From: Enterovibrio norvegicus DSM 15893
GTDB taxonomy: Bacteria; Pseudomonadota; Gammaproteobacteria; Enterobacterales; Vibrionaceae
DNA: 64,000 nt
Direction: 5' to 3'
Assembly (NCBI RefSeq): GCF_900115495.1
Contig: NZ_FOWR01000017.1
Coordinates: forward strand, 1-64,000
The position numbers were made by a program, and so were the translations under genes. Positions within the stretch are counted from its first letter, which is position 1. Every line of letters starts with the position of its first letter. A model generated the notes under the pieces. It ran no database searches, was not told where the DNA came from, and saw only the letters and a list, made by a program, of their open reading frames with translations. Shown here in pieces: positions 17,527 to 27,293 of this stretch.

Positions 17527-19848
17527 TTAATTTTCTCGGATAGGTGGTTTCTCATGGCATGCACGGTGCCAATAAACGAGCTGTTCTTTAGGGAGCGGCC
17601 TTGATTTAAGAAACCCTTGTACATAATCACAGCCTTTTTCAGATAGCCAATCGAGCTGTACCTGCGTTTCAACACCTTCTGCGACGACATCAATGTCGAT
17701 GGCGTGCGAGAGGTTGATGATCGCAGAGCATAAACGGGATGATTTACTGTCAGGGAGCGCGACATCGGTGATGAAGCTTCGGTCTATTTTCAATACATCA
17801 AACGGATACAAACTCAGCAAAGACAATGAAGAGTAGCCTGTTCCGAAATCATCGAGGTATAAACGAATACCGAGTGCGCGAAGTCCGTTGAGTGCCTCTA
17901 AGGCAACATTTTCGTTACCAATGAGTGTCGATTCAGTGATTTCGATACCGAGCTTTTGCGCTGGGAATGAATGACGAGAGAGCAGAGTTTTAACGAAGTC
18001 GACAAAGCTTGGAGATTGAAGTTGCTTGGCTGACACGTTGACTGTTATGCCGGGAAACGTGTCGTTCTCCGCGTTGATGTACCAGTTATCGAGCTGCTTA
18101 CACACTTCAACAAACACCCAGTTTCCAATGCGATGAATGTGATTTGTATCTTCCGCAATGGGAATGAAATCGGCGGGAGAGACTTGCCCAATGTTAGGGT
18201 TGTTCCAGCGAAGAAGGGCTTCGAAGTGTTCAACGCGATTGCTTTTCAAGATGGGTTGGTACATGAGGTAGAGCTGTTCGAGCTCAACGGCCTGACTGAG
18301 CTCTTGTTCAATGTTAAACCTTGCTTGAACTTGTTTAAGCATGCGTTCTTCATAAAAAGAGATGGATGCGCCGCTCTCCTTGGCATGATACATCGCGATA
18401 TCGGCTTGTTGGATGATATCCAGCAAGGTGAATTGTGGGTCTGTGATTGCAGAAATGCCGATGCTAGCGCCCAGTTGTATGTTGTGTTCATCGATAATGT
18501 AATTGTCGCTGATCGCGCTGAGGTAACGGGTGGCGAACGTGAGTGACGTTACTTTGCACGTTATGCCGCTTAGACAAACCACAAATTCATCCCCCCCAAA
18601 CCTGAAAACTCGATGATTGTCTTGTGTGATGTTTAACAAGCGTTTTGCAACTTCTCTCAGTAGGCGATCACCGATCAGATGGCCGAGCGAATCATTGACA
18701 TTTTTGAATCGGTCTAAATCTATGAAAAGCAGTGAGAAACCGTCGCTAACACCTTGGCTGATCTTTTGTTTTTCTTCTTTAAGGTTTTTCTCGAGCGCGA
18801 CGCGATTGTGCAGGGTAGTTAGTTGGTCGTGGCGAGCCTGAAAACGGAGTTTCTTGGTTTGTTCTTTCACAAGTTTGCTTGCGAGCTGCAAGCGATTGGA
18901 ATATGACCAAATACAGGCTGCTGTTGCGACGGTAAGCAACATGGTGAGAATCATGACGATTAAACTATATATGCTTTCTACTTCGCCGTAGTTCAGAGGC
19001 TGAAACTCAATCCATACGCCTTCTTCGTTACCAGGGATTGCCACTAAATGTCGCACACTCGGGTAGGAGGCATTGATATTTTCCAATGATGTCGTTTGAT
19101 ACAGAGCAGAGGTGCTGCCTTTGTTGCTAAACTGAGGCGTGACGGTGATATGCAGGCTTTTACCGATTTTTTCGTGTGGCCAAATAGCACCAAAAAAATC
19201 CTCAAAATACAGGGTGGATGTGAGGAAGCCTCGCAATGCATTTTTATCCACTATCGCAGAAAATAGTCGCAATCCTCCACCGTGTTCGTCTTTGAAAAAG
19301 TGGCTTTCTGGACTTCGCTGGAAAAAAGCGCGCTCCATGGCAAAAACAAATTCGCATTGAGAATCGGCGCGCCATCCCACATAGGTTTTGGTATGTGTTT
19401 CGGGGGAAACATACAACACAGGAAACGTGTATTTGTTTAGTGCTGATCCACAGCGAGTCGGTGTTTCAGGATAAAGAGTAAACTGCGCATAGTCCTTATC
19501 TTCCTGCTCAACCACGTCACGAACAAATTGATGTGCTGTGTTTTTATCTACCTTAGGTGTCCAAAATACAGCATGAATGCCGTCATTTTTTTTCGTTCTT
19601 GACGCCAGGAATTGTTGAAAGGTTTCCTTATCCAATGTTTGACTGTTTTGAAAATACAACTGTCCGGAGAATTGTAATTCTTGGAAGGAATACAGGGATT
19701 TCTCTAACGCATTTAATCGTTGTTCGACTAACGCTTCAAACGTGCTGAGTTGTTTCTCTTTCTCTAATTTTTTTACTGATAGCCCACTGAAGTATGCAAG
19801 GCCTGCGCCTATAAGAAATATCGCCCAAGGTAACGTTGTTATTCGCAT
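17527..19848 (-). CDS. CHASE-GGDEF-EAL c-di-GMP enzyme
   Basis: 773-residue inner-membrane protein. Membrane segment at 6-23, periplasmic CHASE sensor at about 60-285 (GIHAVFWTPKV is typical), second membrane segment at 292-314, GGDEF domain with intact FRFGGDEFVV (418-422), then EAL domain with intact FEALLRW (543-545), DDFGTGYSSL and EGVETQVQ. Both cyclase and phosphodiesterase motifs look usable. No RxxD inhibitory site precedes GGDEF (the four residues are QDNH). The net activity cannot be told from sequence; the CHASE ligand is unknown. Monocistronic. Confidence 0.95.
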   Translation of the reverse strand: MRITTLPWAIFLIGAGLAYFSGLSVKKLEKEKQLSTFEALVEQRLNALEKSLYSFQELQFSGQLYFQNSQTLDKETFQQFLASRTKKNDGIHAVFWTPKVDKNTAHQFVRDVVEQEDKDYAQFTLYPETPTRCGSALNKYTFPVLYVSPETHTKTYVGWRADSQCEFVFAMERAFFQRSPESHFFKDEHGGGLRLFSAIVDKNALRGFLTSTLYFEDFFGAIWPHEKIGKSLHITVTPQFSNKGSTSALYQTTSLENINASYPSVRHLVAIPGNEEGVWIEFQPLNYGEVESIYSLIVMILTMLLTVATAACIWSYSNRLQLASKLVKEQTKKLRFQARHDQLTTLHNRVALEKNLKEEKQKISQGVSDGFSLLFIDLDRFKNVNDSLGHLIGDRLLREVAKRLLNITQDNHRVFRFGGDEFVVCLSGITCKVTSLTFATRYLSAISDNYIIDEHNIQLGASIGISAITDPQFTLLDIIQQADIAMYHAKESGASISFYEERMLKQVQARFNIEQELSQAVELEQLYLMYQPILKSNRVEHFEALLRWNNPNIGQVSPADFIPIAEDTNHIHRIGNWVFVEVCKQLDNWYINAENDTFPGITVNVSAKQLQSPSFVDFVKTLLSRHSFPAQKLGIEITESTLIGNENVALEALNGLRALGIRLYLDDFGTGYSSLSLLSLYPFDVLKIDRSFITDVALPDSKSSRLCSAIINLSHAIDIDVVAEGVETQVQLDWLSEKGCDYVQGFLKSRPLPKEQLVYWHRACHEKPPIREN

Positions 19849-20186
19849 GGTAGCTATTTGGTAGATTACTGATAGACAACATTATATTGAGAAAAGTGAC
19901 AGTTTCTTTTTGAATATATTGCAATAAGGTTTCAGTCTATCTGGCCTTTTTCATCTCTTTGTATATTGACTATTAATTTCAATGACTTGAGGTTTTTTTC
20001 GTTGCGGGGCAGCTTTTGATGCAGAAAGCGTCGTTTTGGATATTTGCGACAAATCTGAGCCTTTCATGTAATCACATGAAATGTTGGAATGGGGGTGGGG
20101 TTATACCCAAAACAAGCGCGCTTTCTCTGCGGGCTGCTTGATAGTTTGGGTATAAACTCTATGAGGACGCGTTTGAGTATGTAAAG
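19849..20186. other. Intergenic region with a palindromic extragenic repeat
   Basis: 338 bases between two leftward genes. At 20101-20111 and 20145-20155 lie perfect 11-base inverted arms TTATACCCAAA / TTTGGGTATAA around a 33-base loop. The rest, AT-rich, presumably holds the promoter of the CHASE-GGDEF-EAL gene. Confidence 0.6.
20101..20155. repeat. TTATACCC-type inverted repeat
   Basis: 11-base inverted arms TTATACCCAAA and TTTGGGTATAA. A related motif (TTTATACCCGAG, later GGTATACG) occurs at 29312-29362, so this may be a dispersed extragenic palindrome of the genome, as is common in Vibrionaceae. It could also serve as a weak terminator for the GNAT gene. Confidence 0.5.
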
Positions 20187-20750
20187 TTAGTGAGTTATAA
20201 ACCCAAGGTCACTGGGCACCAAACTGTAAACCAAACCTTCTTTGGCTTCGCCGTTATACATGTAGCGATTTCTCGCGCGGCACTCATAGGTAGCTTGAAG
20301 TTTTTCTGCTATGCGAATGCTGGCTGTGTTTGCAGGGTCCATCACCAGTTCTAAACGGGTGAGCAATAAGTGGCTGAATGCGAGGCTGGCAATGGCTTCT
20401 GTGGCTTCTAAGGCATATGCGCGCCCTTGATACTCGGTTGCTATCCAATAACCAAGGTTTGCAAGGTTAGCGACGCTATCAATGCTTGATACATAAACAC
20501 AACCGACGAGGTCTCCGCTGCTTTGCTCGAAGACGGCAAGTTCATAGCTGCTGCCCGTTAGCCAGCCTTGTCGGCTGCGGTTTATCCACGCTTCTGCATC
20601 CAATTCATCAAAGCCCTCACTGCACCAATCGAGCCAAGGCGAAATGCTGTCGGCTGAGGAACTGATGGCACGTTGTAGTGGTTGAACATCCACACGCTTT
20701 AATGCGCGAAGAAGTAGGCGATCTGTTTGAAATTCCAAGTTTGCTTGCAT
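20187..20750 (-). CDS. GNAT acetyltransferase, RimJ/RimL type
   Basis: 187 residues. LEFQTDRLLLRALKRVDVQPL is the RimJ/RimL N-terminal signature, GYWIATEYQGRAYALEA the acetyl-CoA loop region, and NTASIRIAEKLQ the C-terminal motif. The glycines of the usual QGRGYA loop are partly changed (QGRAYA). Substrate unknown. It is transcribed alone, before csiV's terminator. Confidence 0.82.
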   Translation of the reverse strand: MQANLEFQTDRLLLRALKRVDVQPLQRAISSSADSISPWLDWCSEGFDELDAEAWINRSRQGWLTGSSYELAVFEQSSGDLVGCVYVSSIDSVANLANLGYWIATEYQGRAYALEATEAIASLAFSHLLLTRLELVMDPANTASIRIAEKLQATYECRARNRYMYNGEAKEGLVYSLVPSDLGFITH

Positions 20751-20811
20751 GGTGTCAAATGCACTTAATTAGGATAAGAAAGGACTTCAATGCGTAACAT
20801 TGAATGTAGTT

Positions 20812-20839
20812 GAATAAAAACGCCCTCAGTGAGGGCGCT
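20812..20839 (-). terminator. Intrinsic terminator of csiV
   Basis: On the minus strand GCGCCCTCACTGAGGGCGTTTTTATTC: an 8-base GC-rich stem followed by a T-tract. Confidence 0.9.
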
Positions 20840-20844
20840 ATGTA

Positions 20845-21663
20845 TTAGTTTGCTTTCGTGACCTGAATGATCAAGCCCATGAGAGGGTGGTCGAGGTAGT
20901 GGATTTCACCACTGCGCATGCGGCGCTTCTGCTCAAAGGCGTAAGGCTGAAGGAACTTCTCAATGGCGTAGCTACGTTCTAGCTTTTGCAGACCCGCAAA
21001 GCTCACGTCATCATTTGGTGTGCCAACAGCAGCAACATTGGTCGCTTCACCATCTTGTGCGATGTCTTGTAATACAGTGTCTGATTGACCCGCCAATGGG
21101 GCAGGGGCTGCACTGACATCTTGAAGCACTTTACGTTCGCCCGGCTCACGCAGCACAAGATCGGTTTCTATAAACAGGTAGTGCTGAACGTATACACGGA
21201 TGAAACCGTCGAGTTCATACATCGAACCGCTTTTCTTTTCGGTACCATCACTACCAACGGTTTGCATGCCTTTCGGTGTACCGTCTTTGTAATAGTCTTT
21301 GCCGTAGTTGTTACCCGCAGCCATACGCATTTTTGGCATTGCGCCTCTGCTTCCGTCATTTTGACGCCAAGCAACATGCACCAAAGGCTTAAAGCCTGCA
21401 TGGCGTGATAAGCGATTATATTCAGCGTTTAACTTCCATTCGCTTTTCGGCAAAAGGGTCAGTCCACGCGCAGCCATTGATGCAGCGTCATAAGGGGAAA
21501 CTGCGTTAGACAAGTTGATACCACCCGGCGCTTCTGGCCAGTTTTCTTTCACTGCATCAGGGCTCTGGTTTCTTTTAAAGACGATAACTTCAACGTCATA
21601 GAGGCGTTCAGCCATCGTTTGCCAGCTAATGGTGCACAGCAGCAGGAAAATTAGCTTCTTCAA
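20845..21663 (-). CDS. csiV: Peptidoglycan-binding protein CsiV
   Basis: 272 residues. CsiV is a periplasmic protein of Vibrionaceae needed for PBP1A-mediated wall synthesis through LpoA. The N-terminus MKKLIFLLLCTISWQTMA is a signal peptide, followed by ERLYDVEVIVFKRNQSP, the family start, and YVQHYLFIETDLVLREPG. I choose TTG 21663 because GGAGT lies seven bases before it and the signal peptide then begins at once; the ATG eight codons upstream lacks a site. It lies directly downstream of mfd (gap about 40 bases), as in Vibrio cholerae, and ends in a terminator. Confidence 0.88.
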   Translation of the reverse strand: MKKLIFLLLCTISWQTMAERLYDVEVIVFKRNQSPDAVKENWPEAPGGINLSNAVSPYDAASMAARGLTLLPKSEWKLNAEYNRLSRHAGFKPLVHVAWRQNDGSRGAMPKMRMAAGNNYGKDYYKDGTPKGMQTVGSDGTEKKSGSMYELDGFIRVYVQHYLFIETDLVLREPGERKVLQDVSAAPAPLAGQSDTVLQDIAQDGEATNVAAVGTPNDDVSFAGLQKLERSYAIEKFLQPYAFEQKRRMRSGEIHYLDHPLMGLIIQVTKAN

Positions 21664-21702
21664 AGCATTACTCCGTTTCGAATACATATGACTGCCTTAG
21701 AC

Positions 21703-24700
21703 TCAGGCAACCAATAAATTGTCAGCAAATTGCGTTAAAAGTGTTTCGATAAACGCGACTCGCTCACGTCTATCTGTCAGCGGTTCAGCGATTTTTAGCT
21801 TTGTGGGTCCATCAAAACGGTAACGGCTTGGGTGGGATTGTAACAGACCCACTAAGAAGCCGGGATCAATTTGGGCGTTTTGAGTAAACTCGATCACACC
21901 ACCTCTGTCGTGCGCGTCAATTTTTCTTACGCCCAGACGTGCAGCGTCTAGTTTTATTTGCTGAATCGTCAGCAAGTTTGTGGCCGCATCTGGCAATAAG
22001 CCAAAGCGATCAATCAGTTCAACACGTAACTCTTCCACATCATCTTGTGATTTAGAGCCCGCGATACGCTTGTACAATGACAAGCGCGTGTTGATGTCAG
22101 GAATGTATGCATCTGGCAGCAAGGCAGGCAAACGCAGTTCCACATCGGTTTGTTGATTCAGCAGTTCTTCCAATGACGGTTCTTTGCCTTCCTTCAATGC
22201 TTCAACAGCTTGCTCAAGCATTTCCATGTAAAGGGTAAAACCGATGGATTGGATTTGACCGCTTTGCTCATCACCCAGTAACTCACCCGCGCCTCGAATT
22301 TCGAGGTCGTGGGTTGCCAGCGTGAAGCCTGCGCCCAAATCTTCCAAAGAGGCAATGGCTTCAAGACGTTTTGCGGCGTCTTTGGTCATGCGTTTTGGAT
22401 GCGGTGTAAGCAAGTACGCATAGGCTTGGTGATGTGAACGACCCACACGGCCGCGAAGCTGGTGTAGCTGCGCCAAGCCGAAGCGATCGGCGCGATCCAT
22501 GATGATGGTGTTCGCGGTCGGTACATCAATGCCTGTTTCGATGATGGTGGTACACACCAGGACATTAAAACGCTGGTGATAGAAATCCGACATGATGCGC
22601 TCAAGTTCGCGTTCACGCATTTGCCCATGAGCGACGGTAATGCGCGCCTCTGGCACCAGTTCTGCCAGCTCATCCGCGGTTTTCTCGATGCTGTCGATGT
22701 CGTTGTGTAGGAAGTACACCTGACCACCACGCATGATTTCACGCAGCATGGCTTCTCGCACCAAGTTCTTATCGGTTTCACGCACAAAGGTTTTGATGGC
22801 GAGACGGCGTGAAGGTGGTGTGGCGATTATCGAAAGATCGCGCATACCACTCATTGCCATGTTCAAGGTACGAGGGATTGGCGTTGCGGTCAGCGTGAGA
22901 ATATCGACATCTGCACGCATTGCTTTCACTTTTTCTTTCTGACGCACACCAAAGCGGTGTTCTTCATCGACGATAAGTAAACCAAGGTCTTGGAACTTCA
23001 CGTCGCTTTGCAGCAATTTGTGGGTGCCGATCAAAATGTCGACTTTCCCTTCTGCGGCATCCGCAAGGATGAGTTTTTGCTCCTTGGCGGACTTGAAGCG
23101 TGAAAGCACTTCTACGCGAACGGGTTGGTTGGCAAAACGGTCGCGGAAGTTTTCAAAGTGTTGCTGTGCCAATAGCGTCGTCGGCACGAGCACGGCAACT
23201 TGCTTGCTGTTGTTTGCAGCCAAGAAGGTCGCGCGCATTGCGACTTCAGTTTTACCAAAGCCCACATCACCACAAACAAGGCGATCCATGGCAATAGGCT
23301 GACACATATCAGACAAGACGGCATTGATCGCTTGTTTCTGATCAGCGGTTTCTTCAAACGGGAAGTTGGCACAAAAATCCAGGTACGCTTCTCTATCGTG
23401 CTTAAAGGCAAAGCCCGGCTTAGTGGCGCGTTTTGCGTATACATCCAACAGCTCAGCCGCCACGTCTCGGACTTTTTCTGCCGCTTTCTTGCGGGCTTTT
23501 TCCCATACATCACCACCTAAGCGGTGCAGTGGGGCGGTTTCTTCCGCACCGCCGCTGTAACGGCTGATCAAGTGTAGTGAAGCGACCGGAACATACAGTT
23601 TTGAGCCTTGCTGATATTCTAAGGTGACGTATTCAGTTTCAATGCCGCCTGCTTCGAGTGTTTGTAATCCAATGTAACGACCCACACCGTGTTCAAGGTG
23701 AACGACGGGCTGACCTGGCTGCAGCTCTGCAAGGTTACGGATCAAGGTATCGCTATTGCTGGTGGCTTTTTTGTTGTCGCGACGGCGTTGCTGCACGACG
23801 CGCGCACCCAGTAAATTACTTTCACAAATCAGTGCGAATTTCGGATCTTCTGAGATAAAGCCTATCTCAGCCGGGCCAACAACCAACGCGAACAGACTCG
23901 GGGAGGCAATGGCCTCATCCAAGGATTCACAGACCATAGGGCGGATTTTAATGCGCGCCAACAGATCGAGCATGGCTTCGCGACGGCCTTCCGTCTCAAC
24001 AGAGAAAACGATTTTGCCGTTGAACTCTTCTGAGAATTTGCGAAGCGCACCCAGCGGCTCTTTGAGTTGCTGATTAACGGTCAGTTCAGGCAACAGCGAA
24101 ATGGCGGCATTTTGACGACCGGCTTTATTGTCTGTGGTTTCGCGCTCTAGCTTAATGCGTGGATAGGCTTTGAATGCAGAAAACAGTTCGTCGATGGTTT
24201 GCCACAATTCATTCGGCGCGAGCAATGGGCGCATCGGATCGACGCGTCGTTGATCAAAGCGGTATTCGGCGTCAGAGAGGAAACCGCGTACCGAGGTTTC
24301 TAAATCGCCTGAGGTTAGAAGTAAGGTGTTTTCTGGCAGATAATCAAACAGCGTTTCTGTTTGATCAAAGAAAAGTGGCTGCCAATATTCGATGCCTGAT
24401 GGCCACGTTTTCTTGCTGACCTGTTGGTAAATCGATTCCGGTTCACGGCGCGCGTCAAAGCGCTCGCGCCAGCGACCACGGAATTGCTCTACAGCATCAT
24501 CGTCGGTTGGGAATTCGTGCGCTGGAAGCAGGTTGATCTGATCAAGTTCTTGTGTTGAACGTTGGTTTTCAGGGTCGAACTCACGAATAGTATCGACTTC
24601 ATCATCAAAGAAATCGATACGAAAAGGCTGATTTGAACCCATCGGGAACAAATCAATGATGGAGCCACGACTGGCGTATTCACCGTGTTCGATCACCTGA

Positions 24701-25167
24701 TCCACATGTCGATAGCCCGACAGCTCAAGCTGATGACGCAGTTTTTCCAGTGAAACGCGGTCGCCTTTCTTTACGATCAACGCGTGTTGAACCAAGAATG
24801 AGCGCGGCATGACACGCTGTAACAGTGTGCTTACTGGAATAATTACAATGCCAGACGTTTGCTGAGGCAATTGGTACAAGCGCGCAATGCGGTCAGAAAT
24901 AATGTCTTGATGCGGCGAGAAATTGTCGTAAGGCAATGTCTCCCAATCAGGAAACACATGGCATTCGCTACCAGTGAATTGGCTAATTTCTGGCTGTAGC
25001 TTCAATGCGGTTTGATTGTCAGGCACCACGAGCAACATCATTCTGTGTTGCTGATTGGCGAGTTGTGCAATCGTAAGGGGCAGCGCAGCGCCGAGTAAGT
25101 TGGCAATAACGCGCGTGTCGCCGGCCTTTTCTGGGGCAGGCAAAGTAAATAAGGCTGAGTTAGTCAT
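21703..25167 (-). CDS. mfd: Transcription-repair coupling factor
   Basis: 1154 residues, the usual length. Mfd removes RNA polymerase stalled at DNA damage and recruits UvrAB. In order: UvrB-like N-terminal domain (FVFPDWETLPYDNFSPH region), polymerase-interacting CarD-like domain (LVHLEHGVGRYIGLQ), superfamily 2 translocase with Walker A VCGDVGFGKTEVAMRA and Walker B LLIVDEEHRFG, motif VI HQLRGRVGRS, and the C-terminal autoinhibitory domain. The next leftward gene is csiV; the PilZ gene lies 11 bases upstream, so the three form a likely operon. Confidence 0.97.
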   Translation of the reverse strand: MTNSALFTLPAPEKAGDTRVIANLLGAALPLTIAQLANQQHRMMLLVVPDNQTALKLQPEISQFTGSECHVFPDWETLPYDNFSPHQDIISDRIARLYQLPQQTSGIVIIPVSTLLQRVMPRSFLVQHALIVKKGDRVSLEKLRHQLELSGYRHVDQVIEHGEYASRGSIIDLFPMGSNQPFRIDFFDDEVDTIREFDPENQRSTQELDQINLLPAHEFPTDDDAVEQFRGRWRERFDARREPESIYQQVSKKTWPSGIEYWQPLFFDQTETLFDYLPENTLLLTSGDLETSVRGFLSDAEYRFDQRRVDPMRPLLAPNELWQTIDELFSAFKAYPRIKLERETTDNKAGRQNAAISLLPELTVNQQLKEPLGALRKFSEEFNGKIVFSVETEGRREAMLDLLARIKIRPMVCESLDEAIASPSLFALVVGPAEIGFISEDPKFALICESNLLGARVVQQRRRDNKKATSNSDTLIRNLAELQPGQPVVHLEHGVGRYIGLQTLEAGGIETEYVTLEYQQGSKLYVPVASLHLISRYSGGAEETAPLHRLGGDVWEKARKKAAEKVRDVAAELLDVYAKRATKPGFAFKHDREAYLDFCANFPFEETADQKQAINAVLSDMCQPIAMDRLVCGDVGFGKTEVAMRATFLAANNSKQVAVLVPTTLLAQQHFENFRDRFANQPVRVEVLSRFKSAKEQKLILADAAEGKVDILIGTHKLLQSDVKFQDLGLLIVDEEHRFGVRQKEKVKAMRADVDILTLTATPIPRTLNMAMSGMRDLSIIATPPSRRLAIKTFVRETDKNLVREAMLREIMRGGQVYFLHNDIDSIEKTADELAELVPEARITVAHGQMRERELERIMSDFYHQRFNVLVCTTIIETGIDVPTANTIIMDRADRFGLAQLHQLRGRVGRSHHQAYAYLLTPHPKRMTKDAAKRLEAIASLEDLGAGFTLATHDLEIRGAGELLGDEQSGQIQSIGFTLYMEMLEQAVEALKEGKEPSLEELLNQQTDVELRLPALLPDAYIPDINTRLSLYKRIAGSKSQDDVEELRVELIDRFGLLPDAATNLLTIQQIKLDAARLGVRKIDAHDRGGVIEFTQNAQIDPGFLVGLLQSHPSRYRFDGPTKLKIAEPLTDRRERVAFIETLLTQFADNLLVA

Positions 25168-25178
25168 CGAATTGAGGC

Positions 25179-25745
25179 TTAGTTATTTCGTTCCATTGCG
25201 CGTTGACGAAGAAGCTTTTGCTGCTGATGCAACGCGGCACGAATAAGGACATCTTTGTCGTCTTCTTGTAATCGTGTGTATTTTACACCCACGGCATACT
25301 TACCATTCTTTTCTTTTATACCGTAGACGCTACCGTAGCAGTAAATCGCTGAGGGCGGGTTCTCAAGAAAGAGTTTAAGACGAACTTGCTGACCTTTTTG
25401 GAAGGGCTTTTTGGCGATAAAGGTTAAGCTACTGGCACCAAAGGTCTCGGTTTGATGACGCAATGTCGGGTCGTCTTGCTGAGACAACATGAAACCGAGT
25501 AAAAGATTAATTTTTTCATTTTGGGCATGCAAAAATTTCGACAGCGCTTGGCTGTTGTCATGGTGCAGTGTGTGAAGTTCTTTTTCAACGCCGCCATCGA
25601 GCTCGCTACATTCACTGGCGATCCGAAAGGCAATAGGGGTTTCACGTTCAAATTCGACATCAGAGGGAACGCGCTCACCTTCACCCAATACTTCTACATT
25701 GATCTTTAGATGTGCGTGTACCGAAAAATATTCATCCTGAGTCAT
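25179..25745 (-). CDS. PilZ-domain protein, PlzB-like
   Basis: 188 residues with an N-terminal all-beta YcgR-N-like part and a C-terminal PilZ barrel (GQQVRLKLFLENPPSAIYCY, YAVGVKYTRLQEDDKDVLI). PilZ proteins bind c-di-GMP through RxxxR and (D/N)xSxxG; in this protein I see LRHQTETFGASSLTF, where neither motif is canonical. In V. cholerae the gene next to mfd is plzB, and the position here matches. It may therefore be a non-binding or altered PilZ protein. It lies 11 bases before mfd on the same strand. Confidence 0.8.
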   Translation of the reverse strand: MTQDEYFSVHAHLKINVEVLGEGERVPSDVEFERETPIAFRIASECSELDGGVEKELHTLHHDNSQALSKFLHAQNEKINLLLGFMLSQQDDPTLRHQTETFGASSLTFIAKKPFQKGQQVRLKLFLENPPSAIYCYGSVYGIKEKNGKYAVGVKYTRLQEDDKDVLIRAALHQQQKLLRQRAMERNN

Positions 25746-26096
25746 GATGTTTCCTAATACCTTGTAATCTGTTGATTATCACGCAGTCCCCTCGATTCCT
25801 CAACCTGTAGCCTGAGTTCAGGGCATTTTTCTCGCGTTTGGTTATTTTTTCTTCTGGTTATATGAAACAGAACCGATGGCGCTGAACAAAATTCCCGCAA
25901 TTGGCACATTATTGATCTGAATTGCTCCGGTCTTAAATCCTGAGAAGGCCACGAAATTGTTGAAAACCCGTCATGGTGAACGGGCTATCGTGGCAATCCG
26001 CTGACCTTAAAGGTATTCTTGCACATCCTTGGTGTCAGGTTGTGTCACCAAGGAATTTGCATTCAACTGCCTATTACTTTGTCGAGAATTCTCATT
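25746..26096. other. Gene-free divergent region between the PilZ gene and lolC
   Basis: 351 bases that must carry promoters for the leftward PilZ-mfd-csiV set and the rightward lolCDE operon. I see no clear operator or hairpin. The upstream open-frame extension of lolC has no ribosome-binding site. Confidence 0.45.
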
Positions 26097-27293
26097 ATGT
26101 TTCACCCTTTACCGGTGTTTATTGGCTTGCGCTACTTAAAAGGTCGCTCGGGCGATAAGTTTGGCCGGTTTGTTTCTTATATGTCGACGGCTGGCATTAC
26201 GATCGGTGTGATGTCTTTGATCACAGTACTTTCTGTTATGAATGGCTTTGAAGGCCAGCTAAAGAATCGAATTCTTGGTGTTTTGCCCCAGGCGGTTATT
26301 GCTGGTGATGCCGAGCTTGCGCCCGATGTGAATACTATCGCGCAGTGGGACGGCATCGTTGGAACAGCGCCTTTGGTATCAACCGATGCGGTTGTACAAA
26401 GCGCGTTATCATTGGGTGCAGGACGTTTGCTGGGCGTTGATCCGCAAAGCAAGGAGCCCGTGCGTGCGTTCATGGTGCGAGGTCAATTTGAAGCCTTAAC
26501 CGCGGGCAGTTACGCACTGGTTCTTGGCCGAAAAACAGCAAGGCAGCTTGATGTGTCTGTCGGCGACAAAGTGCGCGTGATGATCACCAGTGCAAGCCAA
26601 TTTACGCCGATTGGCCGAGTGCCTTCTCAACGGAATTTCACCGTGGCGGGCATTTATGACACCGCAACGGATGTTGATGGGCAGTTGATGTTTGCCAATT
26701 TGAATGACGTGGCGCGTTTAATGCGTTTGCCGCGCACGCAACCGGCTGATCTTCGTCTCTTTGTGGCTGAACCTTTTGATGTGCCCAAACTGAAAGTGAA
26801 GGCGGAATCGCTCGGGTATGAATGGTCAGATTGGCGTGAATTGCGCGGCGAATTGTTCCAAGCGGTGAAGATGGAAAAAAACATGATGGGGTTGATGCTG
26901 AGCCTCATCATCTTAGTGGCGGCATTTAACATCATTTCTGCACTGATCATGGTGGTGATGGAGAAGCAATCAGAAGTTGCCATATTAAAAACCCAAGGCA
27001 TGAAACAACGTGACGTGGTGTATTTGTTTGTTGTTCAAGGGGCAAGCAGCGGTGTGATTGGCGCCATTTTAGGGGGCATCGCAGGCACGCTGTTGGCAAT
27101 GAACATCAATGGCATCATGGCGGTGCTCAATATCAGTTTATTGGGCAATGGTATTTCTTTGCCTGTGGTTGTAAAACCCGAACAAATCTTCTCTGTTGTG
27201 GTTGGCGCGATTGTCTTAAGCCTTCTTGCTACCTTGTTCCCTTCGATTAAAGCGGCGTCTGTTCGCCCCGCTGAGGCTCTTCGCTATGAGTAA
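26097..27293 (+). CDS. lolC: Lipoprotein-releasing ABC transporter permease LolC
   Basis: 398 residues (E. coli LolC 399). Inner-membrane permease that with LolE and the ATPase LolD extracts outer-membrane lipoproteins and hands them to LolA. One membrane helix near residues 25-50 ([20 protein letters not shown]), a large periplasmic domain, then three helices from about 265 ([21 protein letters not shown]). The start [17 protein letters not shown] is the family's. Its stop overlaps lolD by eight bases. Confidence 0.95.
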   Translation: MFHPLPVFIGLRYLKGRSGDKFGRFVSYMSTAGITIGVMSLITVLSVMNGFEGQLKNRILGVLPQAVIAGDAELAPDVNTIAQWDGIVGTAPLVSTDAVVQSALSLGAGRLLGVDPQSKEPVRAFMVRGQFEALTAGSYALVLGRKTARQLDVSVGDKVRVMITSASQFTPIGRVPSQRNFTVAGIYDTATDVDGQLMFANLNDVARLMRLPRTQPADLRLFVAEPFDVPKLKVKAESLGYEWSDWRELRGELFQAVKMEKNMMGLMLSLIILVAAFNIISALIMVVMEKQSEVAILKTQGMKQRDVVYLFVVQGASSGVIGAILGGIAGTLLAMNINGIMAVLNISLLGNGISLPVVVKPEQIFSVVVGAIVLSLLATLFPSIKAASVRPAEALRYE

